A stretch of 64,000 nt of DNA, taken from the NCBI GenBank assembly GCA_965228775.1, contig OZ245840.1, forward strand, positions 5,084,001 through 5,148,000. Reading direction: 5' to 3'. Positions within the stretch are counted from its first letter, which is position 1. Each line of letters begins with the position of its first letter. The translations under genes were made by a program, and so were the position numbers. The stretch comes from JANQMY01 sp965228775 (GTDB lineage: Bacteria; Pseudomonadota; Alphaproteobacteria; JANQMY01). Below are positions 17,110 to 26,101 of this stretch, piece by piece. The notes beneath the pieces were generated by a model, which saw only the letters and a program-made list of their open reading frames with translations, was not told the DNA's origin and searched no databases.

Positions 17110-18363
17110 TTAAGTATTCGAAAGAGTGGCCCTGATGGGTAAGCTCTTAATGCCGCTTACGAACTGTGCTTGGGTATATTGGGGAGAACCTGCGAGTTCC
17201 AGTTTTTCCACCTTTTTCGCCAAAGATTTCAGAAACGTGGAAATCTCCTGCCGTGCTAAGTGCATGCCAAGGCACATATGCGCCGCATGTCCGAATGCTG
17301 CGTGGCGTGTGGATTGATCGCGGTCCGGATTGAATGTGTTTGGGTCCGGAAAGACATCTTCGTCACGGCTCCCCGAGGGGTACCACAGTACGACCGTGTC
17401 GCCCGCTTTGATGGTTTTGCCGCGCAGCTCGAAATCCTCTTTTGCTGTTCTTACGAAATGACGAACGGAAGAGGCATAGCGGATGGCTTCTTCGGTGATC
17501 TTGTCCGCCATCGTGCCCGGATCCGCTTTCAGCCGCGCCAATAGTTCCGGGTTGAGAGCCAATTGGTGGATTGCCTCATTCAACGTGTAGCTGGTGGTGT
17601 CATGACCCGCCGTTGCAACAATCATGTAGTAGCCCACTTGCTCAAAGAACCCCATGGGCTCGCCATCGATTTCTGCATTAGCAATAATGCTCGCGATGTC
17701 ATCGGTGGGGTTGGCTTTCTTTTCTTCTGTGAGTGTTGCGAAGAAAGCGGCAAATTCATTAACCGTTTCCTGGTTGGTCTCGGTGTCAGCGCGATCGGCG
17801 CGTTGAAAGTCCGGGTCATCGGGTCCGAAGAGCTCCTGGGTAAGCTTGAGCATCTTTGGGTAATGCTCTTCCGCAACGCCCAAAACGGACATGATGACAC
17901 GCAGTGGATATTCGACCCCCACATCCTTCGCGAAATCGCATACGCCATTTGCTGTGCTAAGCCCCTCAAAGGCGCGGTCAACGGAATTGTCGATGCTTGC
18001 CTGCACATTTTTGAGGTTCTGCGGCATGAACCAAGCTTGCGTAAGAACGCGCATTTTCGGATGTTCCGGCGCATCCATGGCTACAAGGGATTTAACCGCA
18101 ATCAGACTGCCGCCGTTCTGGTCGCGCACCAATTGTTCACGGTCAAGCGGCTGCACGACAATCCTGGGCGCATTGAGAAATACATCCGTACGCTTCTCTA
18201 TTTCGAAAATATCCGCATGCTTTGTGATGTGCCAGATATCAACGAAGTTATCGGCCTTACACAGATGCACCGGGTCTTCGGCCCGCAATTTTTCAAAAGT
18301 TGCATGGATGTTATCAATATCCGCCCAGGCAACAGGATCGTAGAGTTTGGCCGCGTCAATCAT
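17110..18363 (-). CDS. Cytochrome P450
   Basis: 417 residues from ATG 18363 (a TTG three codons upstream is also possible). The I-helix oxygen-binding motif AGHDTTSYTL, the K-helix ExxR (EEAIRYASSVRHFVR) and the heme loop FGHAAHMCLGMHLAR with the axial Cys at about residue 364 are all present. It is a soluble bacterial class with no membrane anchor. P450s insert one oxygen atom into C-H bonds using electrons from a ferredoxin and its reductase; neither is encoded nearby. It follows a DMT transporter gene by about 20 bases on the same strand. This supports a role in degrading a hydrophobic substrate. Confidence 0.95.
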   Translation of the reverse strand: MIDAAKLYDPVAWADIDNIHATFEKLRAEDPVHLCKADNFVDIWHITKHADIFEIEKRTDVFLNAPRIVVQPLDREQLVRDQNGGSLIAVKSLVAMDAPEHPKMRVLTQAWFMPQNLKNVQASIDNSVDRAFEGLSTANGVCDFAKDVGVEYPLRVIMSVLGVAEEHYPKMLKLTQELFGPDDPDFQRADRADTETNQETVNEFAAFFATLTEEKKANPTDDIASIIANAEIDGEPMGFFEQVGYYMIVATAGHDTTSYTLNEAIHQLALNPELLARLKADPGTMADKITEEAIRYASSVRHFVRTAKEDFELRGKTIKAGDTVVLWYPSGSRDEDVFPDPNTFNPDRDQSTRHAAFGHAAHMCLGMHLARQEISTFLKSLAKKVEKLELAGSPQYTQAQFVSGIKSLPIRATLSNT

Positions 18364-18382
18364 AGTTTCCAACCCAATTTTC

Positions 18383-19288
18383 TCAGTTCAGGACATCGCT
18401 GACCGGTACGCCGGTTTCTTTTCGTGTTTTAAAGTGGTCTTCGAAGGCAACCGCAAAACAGGCGCCGATGATAACCAGAGCGCCCAGCCAAAGCTGCCAT
18501 CCCGGAATTTCCCCAAACAACAGCCACCCCAGCAATGCCGCCCAAACAAGACCAGTATATTCCACAGGCGCTATTTGAGCGGCGGGGGCGCGGGCATAGG
18601 CTATGGTCATCAGGGTCCATATGCCAACGCCAAACAAGCCGGTCATGACGTAGAACGGCAGGCGGCCAAATTCCGGGGCCGGTGCCCAAACAAACAGTAC
18701 AGGCAATATCATGAGGGCCGGCAATATATTTGTGAACATGGCAAGTGTCGCTGTGTCTTCACTGCGCGACCGCCAGCGAAGCAACACCAATGAAAGTGCG
18801 TATGAGAAGGCTGCCGCCAACGCCGCGCAAATGCCAAACAAGCGGTTGCCGTCCTCCGGGCCGCCTGCCGGGCTGCCGGAAACGGCAAGGGCGGCCCCTA
18901 GAAAACCCACTAAGGCCGCTCCCGCAGTGAACAGGCTGATACGTTCACCCAGGATAATCCAGGCGATGGGCGAAATCATCAGCGCCGATGTGAAGGCAAG
19001 TGTCGTGGCTTCCGCCAACGCTATGTGCGTGAGCGAAACGAAAAAGGCGTAGGCGGAAAAAAGCTGGATCGCGCCGCGCGTGATGTGAAATGGGAGCGCG
19101 CCCATACCTGGCCAAGCCGGCTTTAAAAATAGGAAGCCGCTGGTTGCGATGAGCCCACCGAAAAGATAGCGCCATGCTGTCAGGATCAATACGGACTCTT
19201 CCGCGGACAGCCATTTCATGGAACTGTTCATCATGGCCGCACATATGATGCCCGCAGCACCAATGAGGATGGGGTGGGGCGGCCACAT
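18383..19288 (-). CDS. EamA/DMT-superfamily transporter
   Basis: 301 residues with ten hydrophobic helices in two EamA repeats (first half GIICAAMMNSSMKWLSAEES, second half LFGICAALAAAFSYALSLVL). Members export or import amino acids, nucleobases and other small metabolites; specificity is unknown. It starts two bases after the stop of a TetR regulator and is followed closely by the P450 gene, so it may be the importer or exporter of the pathway compound and controlled by that TetR (inference). Confidence 0.88.
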   Translation of the reverse strand: MWPPHPILIGAAGIICAAMMNSSMKWLSAEESVLILTAWRYLFGGLIATSGFLFLKPAWPGMGALPFHITRGAIQLFSAYAFFVSLTHIALAEATTLAFTSALMISPIAWIILGERISLFTAGAALVGFLGAALAVSGSPAGGPEDGNRLFGICAALAAAFSYALSLVLLRWRSRSEDTATLAMFTNILPALMILPVLFVWAPAPEFGRLPFYVMTGLFGVGIWTLMTIAYARAPAAQIAPVEYTGLVWAALLGWLLFGEIPGWQLWLGALVIIGACFAVAFEDHFKTRKETGVPVSDVLN

Positions 19289-19290
19289 TT

Positions 19291-19962
19291 CTAATTTCTT
19301 TCATCCACGCCAATGACCTGCAAATAGGCGCAAGCCAATACCAAGGCTTCGCGCGCAAAAGCGTCGTCGGTACAGGTGGTGATCTGAGATTTTCGCGTGA
19401 CCTGGTCGTTCCGGGATCTCAGCATGGCGCTAATTTGATCGATAACAAAGCGGGTGGCCATTTCCGGATAAGGGTGACCGATTTGATGCCTGCGTGCCAT
19501 CAAGAGTTCGTTCAGCCCACGGAAGAGCTCGTTCTGAAGTTCGGCAAAGTGTTCTTTCAAGGACGGATCGATCTGGGTGGCTTCCAATGCGGACCGCTTA
19601 AAGCCGGGGCGCACATGCCCTAGCTCCAATGAGAATTCGATAAAGCCACGAAGAATGTCGACGATCGTGGCGCCTTCCCATCGCGCGGGGTTCACGGCAT
19701 CGCGTCCGATTTCCCGGAATTGGGTCGTCATCCGCTCGAACAGCGCATAAAGCAGTGCCTTTTTATCACGGAAGTGATGGTAGACCGCGCCTACCGAGCA
19801 TCCGGCCTGGGCGGCCACATCCGCCACGGACGTCGCATCTGATCCCTTTTCGTAGAATAGAAGTTCGGCAGCGTCCAACAGGGCTTCTTGCGTTTTTTGG
19901 CTGCGGGATTGTTTGCCGTCACGCTTCCAATGCAGGTCTGTAATCCAGCGGCTCCTGGGCAA
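19291..19962 (-). CDS. TetR/AcrR-family transcriptional regulator
   Basis: 223 residues. The N-terminal helix-turn-helix is clear: TQEALLDAAELLFYEKGSDA followed by VADVAAQAGCSVGAVYHHFR. The rest is the ligand-binding helical domain. The probable start is TTG 19962 with GGAAAGG seven bases upstream; no ATG lies between it and the HTH. It is divergent from the aldo/keto reductase operon and heads the minus-strand run, so it likely controls both directions through the shared 114-base gap, which holds a GTTTCT-AA-AGAAAC palindrome. Confidence 0.88.
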   Translation of the reverse strand: MPRSRWITDLHWKRDGKQSRSQKTQEALLDAAELLFYEKGSDATSVADVAAQAGCSVGAVYHHFRDKKALLYALFERMTTQFREIGRDAVNPARWEGATIVDILRGFIEFSLELGHVRPGFKRSALEATQIDPSLKEHFAELQNELFRGLNELLMARRHQIGHPYPEMATRFVIDQISAMLRSRNDQVTRKSQITTCTDDAFAREALVLACAYLQVIGVDERN

Positions 19963-20019
19963 TGGTTTGCCTTTCCAAAGATGCCTATTGTAAAAAAACC
20001 GAATCCGAATTATGATTTT

Positions 20020-20033
20020 GTTTCTAAAGAAAC
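20020..20033. promoter_or_regulatory. Candidate operator in the TetR / aldo-keto reductase divergent promoter
   Basis: A perfect inverted repeat GTTTCT-AA-AGAAAC lies midway between the TetR gene (minus) and the aldo/keto reductase gene (plus), inside an AT-rich stretch. It is flanked by ATGA/TCAT half-sites (20012 and 20035). Position and symmetry fit a TetR-dimer operator; binding is inferred. Confidence 0.45.
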
Positions 20034-20076
20034 GTCATAAAATGTCAAGCTCCTGATCAGGGAGGCGGAGGTGCGC

Positions 20077-21057
20077 ATGAAAAGGGCTTCTCTCGGCGGA
20101 TTAGAGGTGAGCGCAATCGGCCTCGGCTGCATGAGCATGTCGAGCGTATACGGTAAAGCGGACGACGCAGAGTCCGAAAAGACCTTGCTGCGCGCGGTGG
20201 ATCTGGGTGTCACGTTTTTCGATACGGCGAATGGCTATGGGCGCGGACACAACGAGAAACTGATCGGCCGCGTCCTGAAGCCCCACCGCGAGAATGTTCA
20301 GATCTCCACCAAGTTTGGTTTCATTCACGACGCGGAAACGCCCTATGTGGATGGGCGCCCCGAACAGGTGGAAGATCGGTGCGATGAGTCATTGGAGAGG
20401 CTGGGGACCGACTACATCGATCTCTACTTTCTGCATCGTCCTGACCCGAATGTGCCGATCGAAGAAACAGTGGGCGCCATGGCGCAACTGGTGAAAAAGG
20501 GGAAGGTTCGCCATATCGGCCTGTGCGAAGTTTCCGCGAAGTCTTTGCGCAAAGCCTATAGTGTTCACCCGATTGCCGCGGTTCAGTCCGAATATTCTCT
20601 TTGGACGCGGGATGTGGAACAGCATGTCCTTCCGGCGTGTGACGAGTTGGGGGTGGGGTTCGTGCCGTTCAGCCCTATCGGGCGCGCGATCCTGACGGGG
20701 GCCATCAAGGGCGGCGATCAAGTGGATAAGCGCGATATGCGCTCCACCATGCCACGCTTTCAAGGGGATAATCTGTCTACGAATTTGAAATTGGTCGCGG
20801 AGCTTGAAGATATTGCCGGTGAGCTTTCGGTGAAGCCGGGACAGATCGCTCTCGCGTGGTTGTTGGCCAAGGGTAACAACATCGTACCCATCCCCGGTAC
20901 CAAACGCATTGCTTATCTAGAAGAGAATGCGGCGGCGGCAGAAATCGATCTGACGGCGGAAACGGTCGGCAAACTTGACCGCATCTTCACGGCCGACAAG
21001 GTCGTCGGCGGGCGGTATGGATTTTCCTGGATGGAAACAACGGACAAGGACGATTGA
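20077..21057 (+). CDS. Aldo/keto reductase
   Basis: 326 residues. Family signatures: LGLGCMSMS-type start (AIGLGCMSMSSVYGKADDAE), catalytic Asp and Tyr in FFDTANGYGRGHNEKLIGR, and the NADPH-binding end VVPIPGTKRIAYLEENAAA-like segment. It is related to the YajO/Gld-type AKR subfamily with HRPDPNVPIEETVGAM. It reduces aldehydes or ketones with NADPH. ATG 20077 is preceded by a GGAGGCGGAG tract; GTG 20071 is less likely because it abuts that tract. The stop overlaps the next gene (TGATG). Confidence 0.92.
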   Translation: MKRASLGGLEVSAIGLGCMSMSSVYGKADDAESEKTLLRAVDLGVTFFDTANGYGRGHNEKLIGRVLKPHRENVQISTKFGFIHDAETPYVDGRPEQVEDRCDESLERLGTDYIDLYFLHRPDPNVPIEETVGAMAQLVKKGKVRHIGLCEVSAKSLRKAYSVHPIAAVQSEYSLWTRDVEQHVLPACDELGVGFVPFSPIGRAILTGAIKGGDQVDKRDMRSTMPRFQGDNLSTNLKLVAELEDIAGELSVKPGQIALAWLLAKGNNIVPIPGTKRIAYLEENAAAAEIDLTAETVGKLDRIFTADKVVGGRYGFSWMETTDKDD

Positions 21058-21833
21058 TGGATCGCGCGTTTTACCAGCCGGTCGCGACGGATGATCCAAA
21101 GCGATTTCAATTGCCCGTCACCAGCGATGTGTTGGTGGGGCCGCCCGAGCGCCAGTTCCTCATGGGCGGCGTGAGCCTCGCTTCCGCCATTTGCGCCATG
21201 GAATGGGCGGCGGACCGGCCCCTCATTTGGGCGGCCGCGCAGTTCCTGTCCAGTGGCGGGCCAGGTGAAACAGTTGAGATCGATGTGGAATTGCCCGTGG
21301 TCGGGGGCAAGGTTACCCAAGCGCGCGCCACATCTTTCGTCGGCGACCGCACAGTAGTTACTGTCACGGCCTCGTTGGGCGGCCGGGAAGACCGGCCAAC
21401 AGCTGTGTTCGCGAAAATGCCAGACGTTCCGGCACCTGATGCCTGTGCGCCGAAATTGAGTGACTTTGCATCCTCGGATGACATGCACAAGCGTTTCGAA
21501 AAACGGACGGCCTATCAATCGGATGAGGACGGCGTCGAACGTTTGTGGTTTCGGCGGCCCTTTGGTGAACCCTTGAGTGCTGGGGTTCTGGCGATCATCG
21601 CAGATTTTCTGGCAGGGGGCCATAGCCAGTCGGGCGGCTCCGCGAGCCTCGACAATACGCTCCGTATACACAACATCGTCGAATCTGAATGGGTTCTGCT
21701 GGACACGCAATTTTCCGGCTTTGCCCATGGTGCGTTTCACGGCCACACGCATTTGTTTGCACAAGACGGCACTTTACTCGCCACTGCCGGGCAAACCGGC
21801 ATGCTTCCAAGGCCGGGAAGCGGTTTCAAATAG
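21057..21833 (+). CDS. Acyl-CoA thioesterase family protein (double hotdog)
   Basis: 258 residues. Length and pattern fit two hotdog folds of the TesB-like/4HBT_3 group: FLMGGVSLASAICAMEWAAD in the first and QFSGFAHGAFHGHTHLFAQD then GTLLATAGQTG in the second, which is the typical closing strand of these thioesterases. They hydrolyse acyl-CoA to acid and CoA. ATG 21057 overlaps the TGA of the aldo/keto reductase by one base, so the two are coupled. In this setting it may release an acid from a CoA-activated degradation intermediate (inference). Confidence 0.8.
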   Translation: MDRAFYQPVATDDPKRFQLPVTSDVLVGPPERQFLMGGVSLASAICAMEWAADRPLIWAAAQFLSSGGPGETVEIDVELPVVGGKVTQARATSFVGDRTVVTVTASLGGREDRPTAVFAKMPDVPAPDACAPKLSDFASSDDMHKRFEKRTAYQSDEDGVERLWFRRPFGEPLSAGVLAIIADFLAGGHSQSGGSASLDNTLRIHNIVESEWVLLDTQFSGFAHGAFHGHTHLFAQDGTLLATAGQTGMLPRPGSGFK

Positions 21834-21842
21834 GACAAGGTG

Positions 21843-22649
21843 ATGGCAATCCAGACAATTGGAGTCATAGGACTGGGTGATATGGGGGAGCCTATGGCAG
21901 AGCGTTTGCTCGACGCTGGTTTCCCTGTCGTTAGCTGCGCAAACAGAACGCGTGCCGCGATTGAACGTTTGGCCGCAAAAGGCTTGAAAGAAGTTGAAAC
22001 ACCTCGGGATGTGGGGGCTGAGGTGGATATTCTAATGTCTGTCGTTTTCAGCGAAGCACAGAACGATCAAATTTTACGTGGTCCTCAAGGCGCGCTATCG
22101 AGCTTGAAATCTGGATCGGTGGTTCTTCTCATGAGCACAATTTCACCGGACTACTGCCGGGGTGTTGCGCAAGAAGGGTTGCAAAAAGGCATCACAGTTC
22201 TGGATTGTCCACTAAGTGGTATGCGGACGGGGGCGGAAGAAGGTACGCTTTCACTGTTAGTGGGCGGCGATGAGGCTGCCATAGAACAATGCCGAAAGGC
22301 TCTCGAAGTGGTTGGTAACGTTATGCCATGTGGTTCCTTGGGGGCGGGACAGGTAACGAAGCTTGCAAATAACGCCTTGTTTCTATGCACCCTGGAACTA
22401 CTTCACGAGGTGCGTGATATGGCGCGGAAATCGGGTATGGATTTGGATCAATTTATGGAAAACATAAACAAATCCACAGGGCGAAGTTTCGTATCTCAAA
22501 ACATTCCAATTCCAAAGAATCGGCGCCCGGCACATGCGATGGCGGAAAAAGATCTGTCTACTTGCATATCGGTGGGAGAAGCGTGTGGCGCTGACATGTC
22601 AACGATACGCTATTGCCATGGACTTCCGCGACCGGATTGGAATCCTTAA
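21843..22649 (+). CDS. NAD(P)-dependent oxidoreductase of the 3-hydroxyisobutyrate dehydrogenase family
   Basis: 268 residues. The Rossmann motif GVIGLGDMGEPMAERLLDAG opens the protein, followed by LDCPLSGMRTGAEEGTLSLL (substrate site) and the catalytic Lys region GAGQVTKLANNALFLCTLE. It is about 20-30 residues shorter than usual at the C-terminus, where the reading ends STIRYCHGLPRPDWNP; a +1 frame continues in-frame-like for 18 codons to a TAG at 22660-22662, so a frameshift near 22600 is possible. Codon use looks less GC-rich than in its neighbours. Same strand as the AKR and thioesterase genes, ten bases after the latter. Confidence 0.8.
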   Translation: MAIQTIGVIGLGDMGEPMAERLLDAGFPVVSCANRTRAAIERLAAKGLKEVETPRDVGAEVDILMSVVFSEAQNDQILRGPQGALSSLKSGSVVLLMSTISPDYCRGVAQEGLQKGITVLDCPLSGMRTGAEEGTLSLLVGGDEAAIEQCRKALEVVGNVMPCGSLGAGQVTKLANNALFLCTLELLHEVRDMARKSGMDLDQFMENINKSTGRSFVSQNIPIPKNRRPAHAMAEKDLSTCISVGEACGADMSTIRYCHGLPRPDWNP

Positions 22650-22761
22650 GGAAGACTAGATGCGACATCTTCTAATTCAGATAAGTCTGGATGCGGAGAG
22701 GTTGTCAGGCCGCGTGCGAAGAGCCGAACTTCGGCGACGATAGTTGGGGAGGATTAGAATC

Positions 22762-23220
22762 ATGGAACTTACGGTCAATGGCACGTCCTACGAAGTGGAT
22801 GTGGAAGAAGACATGCCTTTGCTCTGGGTCCTGCGGGACGAGCTGGGGATCACCGGACCAAAATATGGCTGCGGCATTGCTTTTTGTGGCGCCTGCACGG
22901 TGCATGTGGATGGGCAGGCGGTGCGGTCCTGTTCCTTGCGCGTGGGCGACCTGGCGGGAGAGGTCACCACCATCGAAGGGCTTGGCACGCCGGATGCGCT
23001 TCATGCGGTTCAAGAGGCTTGGATTGAGCATCAAGTGCCGCAATGCGGTTATTGCCAAAGCGGACAGATCATGGCCGCGGCCTCGTTCTTGGAATTCAAC
23101 CCCGAACCGACGGATGCGCAGATCGATCAAGCCATGTCGGCCAATCTGTGCCGCTGCGGCACGTTCTCGCGCATTCGCGAGGCGATCAAAACAGCGTCCG
23201 CCAAAATACAGGGGGCGTAA
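22762..23220 (+). CDS. iorA: 2Fe-2S subunit of isoquinoline 1-oxidoreductase-type molybdoenzyme
   Basis: 152 residues with both cluster motifs of the small subunit: YGCGIAFCGACTVHVDG with Cys in VRSCSLRVG, and CGYCQSGQIM with NLCRCGTFSRIREAI. It is the two-subunit, periplasm-facing type (no FAD subunit) that passes electrons to a cytochrome c. A strong GGGGAGGA precedes ATG 22762. The large subunit starts two bases after the stop. Function is by analogy; the ring substrate is unknown. Confidence 0.9.
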   Translation: MELTVNGTSYEVDVEEDMPLLWVLRDELGITGPKYGCGIAFCGACTVHVDGQAVRSCSLRVGDLAGEVTTIEGLGTPDALHAVQEAWIEHQVPQCGYCQSGQIMAAASFLEFNPEPTDAQIDQAMSANLCRCGTFSRIREAIKTASAKIQGA

Positions 23221-23222
23221 TC

Positions 23223-25469
23223 ATGTCGACGATTGGAAAGATTGCGCGCCGTACATTCTTAATCGGCTCCGCCGCCATCGCGGGTGGTGTTGCCTTTGGC
23301 TATTACCTTTATCGTCAACCCCATGAAAACCCATTGCTTGCGAATTTGGGCGACGGCGAAGCGGCGATTACGCCTTGGGTCAAGATCGACGCAGACGGTA
23401 TCACGCTCATTACGCCGCATACGGATAAAGGGCAGGGCACTTATTCCATGCAGGCAGCGCTTATCGCCGAAGAGCTGGATGTGGAGTTCGGCCAGTTCTC
23501 CGTCAGTCCTGGTGTGCCAAGCGCCGCTTATTTCAATACGGTGCTGGCCGAAGACCTGGCGCCATTCATGGCAACGGATGAAAGCTTTCTTGCGGAATCA
23601 ACGCGCGGCATCATGAGCGCCGTCGGCAAGATATTGGGGGCCCAAGGAACGGGGGGCTCAAGCTCCACACCGGATAGTTTCGATAAATTGCGGATCGCGG
23701 GTGCGGTTGCGCGGGAGACTCTGAAGCTTGCGGCCTCGCAGAAAAGCGGTGTGCCGGTCTCCCGGCTGAAAACCGCAAACGGTGCGGTGCAGTTGCCGGA
23801 CGGGTCGGCCCTCAGCTATGTAGAACTTGCCCCGGTCGCGGCGGCGCTTGAGCCCGTGACGGACGTGCAATTACGGCCGCCAAGCCAGTGGCGCCTGGTG
23901 GGCAAAGCCATGCAGCGGCTCGATGTGGTGCCAAAATCCACCGGCACAGCAGGCTATGGGATTGACCTGCAAATCGACGGCATGGTTTTCGCCACCGTGA
24001 AGCTTAATCCCCGTCAAGGCGGAACGCTCAATGGATATGACGCCAGCGCTGCGGAGCAAATGAGGGGTGTACAGACGATATTACCGGTCACGGGCGGCGT
24101 TGCGGTTGTCGCCGACAACACCTGGCGTGCTTTCAAGGCCGCGGACGCGATTCAGTTCGACTGGGGGCCGGCCCCATATCCCGCCGAGATGGACGGGCAT
24201 TGGGCGGAAGTGGGCAAGTCGTTCGTGGAAGAACGTCTCGATTCCAAGAACAGGGATGATGGGACTGTGGACGATGCTCTGGCAGCAGGCAATGTCATTG
24301 AGGCGGAATACCGCGTTCCCTATGTGGCGCATGCGCCGCTGGAACCATTGTCCGCCATCGTTCTGGTGACGGACGACAGGGTGGATGTGTGGACAGGCAC
24401 ACAGCTTCCCCGCTTCGTCCAGGACAATGTGGCCGGCATTACCGGCCTTGATGGCGGCAATGTGCATATTCACGCACAGCTCATTGGCGGCAGCTTCGGG
24501 CACCGTTTGGAAGATGAGCACATCAAGCGGGCGACGGAAGTGGCCATGCAGCTCAAGGGAACACCCATCAAGCTCACCTATAGCCGGGAAGAAGATTTCA
24601 TCCACGACTATCCGCGGCAGATTTCCATGGGGCGGATGAAGGGCGTGGTGAAGGACGGCAAGGTGGATACTTACGATCTCCAAGTGGCCTCCACATCGGC
24701 AGTCCGGTCTCAAGCGTCCCGGCAGCCTTCCGTGCCGACGCCGCCGGGCGCCGACAGCCAGATCATCGCGGGGGCATGGGACCAGCCTTATGCGATCCCC
24801 AATTACCGCGTCACCGGCTATGCCGTGCCCGGTCTTGCACCGACAAGCTCCTGGCGGTCTGTCGGCGCATCGTCAAATGGTTTCCTGCACGACGGTTTCT
24901 TGGATGAACTGATCCACGAAGCCGGGGCGGACCCGTTGGAAGAACGCATTCGGCTCATGTGGCATGACGTGTCGCGGAAGGTGCTGGAGACCGTGGGCGA
25001 GATGTCCAATTGGGGCAGCGACCTTGGGCCGGGGCGTGGCCGTGGTGTCGCGTTCTGCCTGTCGTTTGGCGTGCCGTGCGCGGAAGTGGTCGAGGTGACC
25101 CAAACCGATCAGGGGATCAAAATTGACAAGGTCTATGTGGCCGCTGATGTGGGGACGATTGTCGATCCGATTAACTTCGACAACCAGGTGAAAGGCGGCG
25201 TGGTTTGGGGCTTGGGCCATGCCATCAATTCCGAGATCACCTATTCGGACGGGATTGCTCAGCAAACCAATTACCACGCCCATGAGGGGCTGCGTTTTTA
25301 TCAGTGTCCGGAAATTGTCGTACGCGGGCTCGAAAACGCGGACAAGGTGAGGGGGATCGGCGAGCCGCCGGTGCCACCTGCAGCACCCGCGCTGGCCAAT
25401 GCCATTTTCGATGCCACCGGGCAGAGGCTTCGTGAGATGCCCTTCAACAAACATGTTCAGTTCGTGTGA
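23223..25469 (+). CDS. iorB: Molybdopterin large subunit of isoquinoline 1-oxidoreductase type
   Basis: 748 residues from ATG 23223. The N-terminus has a twin-arginine signal (ARRTFLIGSAAIAGGVAF), so the enzyme is exported folded with its cofactor and probably acts in the periplasm or on the outer face of the membrane. Molybdopterin motifs include GGSFGHRLEDEH, WRSVGASSNGFLHDGFLDEL and the catalytic Glu in GIGEPPVPPA (about Glu714). It hydroxylates N-heterocycles or oxidises aldehydes in characterised relatives. Directly downstream is a diheme c-type cytochrome, the likely electron acceptor. Confidence 0.92.
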   Translation: MSTIGKIARRTFLIGSAAIAGGVAFGYYLYRQPHENPLLANLGDGEAAITPWVKIDADGITLITPHTDKGQGTYSMQAALIAEELDVEFGQFSVSPGVPSAAYFNTVLAEDLAPFMATDESFLAESTRGIMSAVGKILGAQGTGGSSSTPDSFDKLRIAGAVARETLKLAASQKSGVPVSRLKTANGAVQLPDGSALSYVELAPVAAALEPVTDVQLRPPSQWRLVGKAMQRLDVVPKSTGTAGYGIDLQIDGMVFATVKLNPRQGGTLNGYDASAAEQMRGVQTILPVTGGVAVVADNTWRAFKAADAIQFDWGPAPYPAEMDGHWAEVGKSFVEERLDSKNRDDGTVDDALAAGNVIEAEYRVPYVAHAPLEPLSAIVLVTDDRVDVWTGTQLPRFVQDNVAGITGLDGGNVHIHAQLIGGSFGHRLEDEHIKRATEVAMQLKGTPIKLTYSREEDFIHDYPRQISMGRMKGVVKDGKVDTYDLQVASTSAVRSQASRQPSVPTPPGADSQIIAGAWDQPYAIPNYRVTGYAVPGLAPTSSWRSVGASSNGFLHDGFLDELIHEAGADPLEERIRLMWHDVSRKVLETVGEMSNWGSDLGPGRGRGVAFCLSFGVPCAEVVEVTQTDQGIKIDKVYVAADVGTIVDPINFDNQVKGGVVWGLGHAINSEITYSDGIAQQTNYHAHEGLRFYQCPEIVVRGLENADKVRGIGEPPVPPAAPALANAIFDATGQRLREMPFNKHVQFV

Positions 25470-25480
25470 GGGAGGGGGGC

Positions 25481-26101
25481 ATGAAAAAAGCAGCAGCAAT
25501 TGGTCTTCTTTTGGCAACGGCCTTTGGAACGACGCAGCTTTTTGCGGAATCTGAAGAAGCAGCTGTCGCACCGGTAGCGGTTTTGTCTGAGGCGGAAGCG
25601 TTGGCCACTTGGGAAAAAGCATACGAGGTGTTCTCTCATCCCCGTTGCGTAAACTGCCATGTGCCGGAGGACAATCGTCCCCGCTGGTCCGGCCCGAGCT
25701 ATGGGGAAGGCTGGCAATATCACGGCATGTACATCCATGCGGGCGAAGACCGATTCGGGACCGAGACCATGGCCTGCAACACATGCCATGGGCCGCAGAA
25801 CTCGGAGGTGCCGCATGGTCCGCCAGGCTCTGCGGTTTGGATGCTGGCCCCTGTGGAAATGGTTTGGTGGGAGAAATCATCGCAGGAAATCTGTGAGCAG
25901 ATCAAAGATCCTGAACGCAATGGCGGACGCACGCTGGGAGACGTGGCGGATCACGTAAGTCACGACGAGCTTGTTTTGTGGGGGTGGGAGCCGGGACCAG
26001 GCCGTGAACCGGCACCTTATTCCGCTGCAGAGCTTTCGGCCTTCATCGCAAGCTGGGCCGCGGCGGGGGCGCCGTGTCCAACCTCGGGAGACGCTCCGTG
26101 A
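25481..26101 (+). CDS. Exported diheme c-type cytochrome
   Basis: 206 residues with a signal peptide (KKAAAIGLLLATAFGTTQLF) and two heme c motifs, CVNCH (about residue 55) and CNTCH (about residue 94). GGGAGGGGGGC stands just before ATG 25481. Position 11 bases after the IorB-type subunit suggests it takes electrons from that molybdoenzyme into the respiratory chain. The rest of the sequence (VEMVWWEKSSQEICEQIKDP) is conserved in cytochromes that accompany such enzymes, as I recall. Its stop overlaps the start of the next SDR gene. Confidence 0.88.
   Translation: MKKAAAIGLLLATAFGTTQLFAESEEAAVAPVAVLSEAEALATWEKAYEVFSHPRCVNCHVPEDNRPRWSGPSYGEGWQYHGMYIHAGEDRFGTETMACNTCHGPQNSEVPHGPPGSAVWMLAPVEMVWWEKSSQEICEQIKDPERNGGRTLGDVADHVSHDELVLWGWEPGPGREPAPYSAAELSAFIASWAAAGAPCPTSGDAP

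Noticed and set aside
17563..18402. 279-codon plus-strand open frame opposite the P450 gene
   Set aside because: The P450 heme and oxygen-binding motifs on the minus strand settle the coding strand.
20913..21764. 283-codon minus-strand open frame over the AKR/thioesterase genes
   Set aside because: Antisense to two clear genes with coupled starts; no motif seen.
22650..22761. A gene starting just before iorA at 22691
   Set aside because: It runs out of frame through the 2Fe-2S subunit gene, which has clear Cys motifs.
24873..25880. 335-codon minus-strand open frame over the molybdoenzyme and cytochrome genes
   Set aside because: It covers the IorB-type and cytochrome genes in antisense and its protein shows no family motif.
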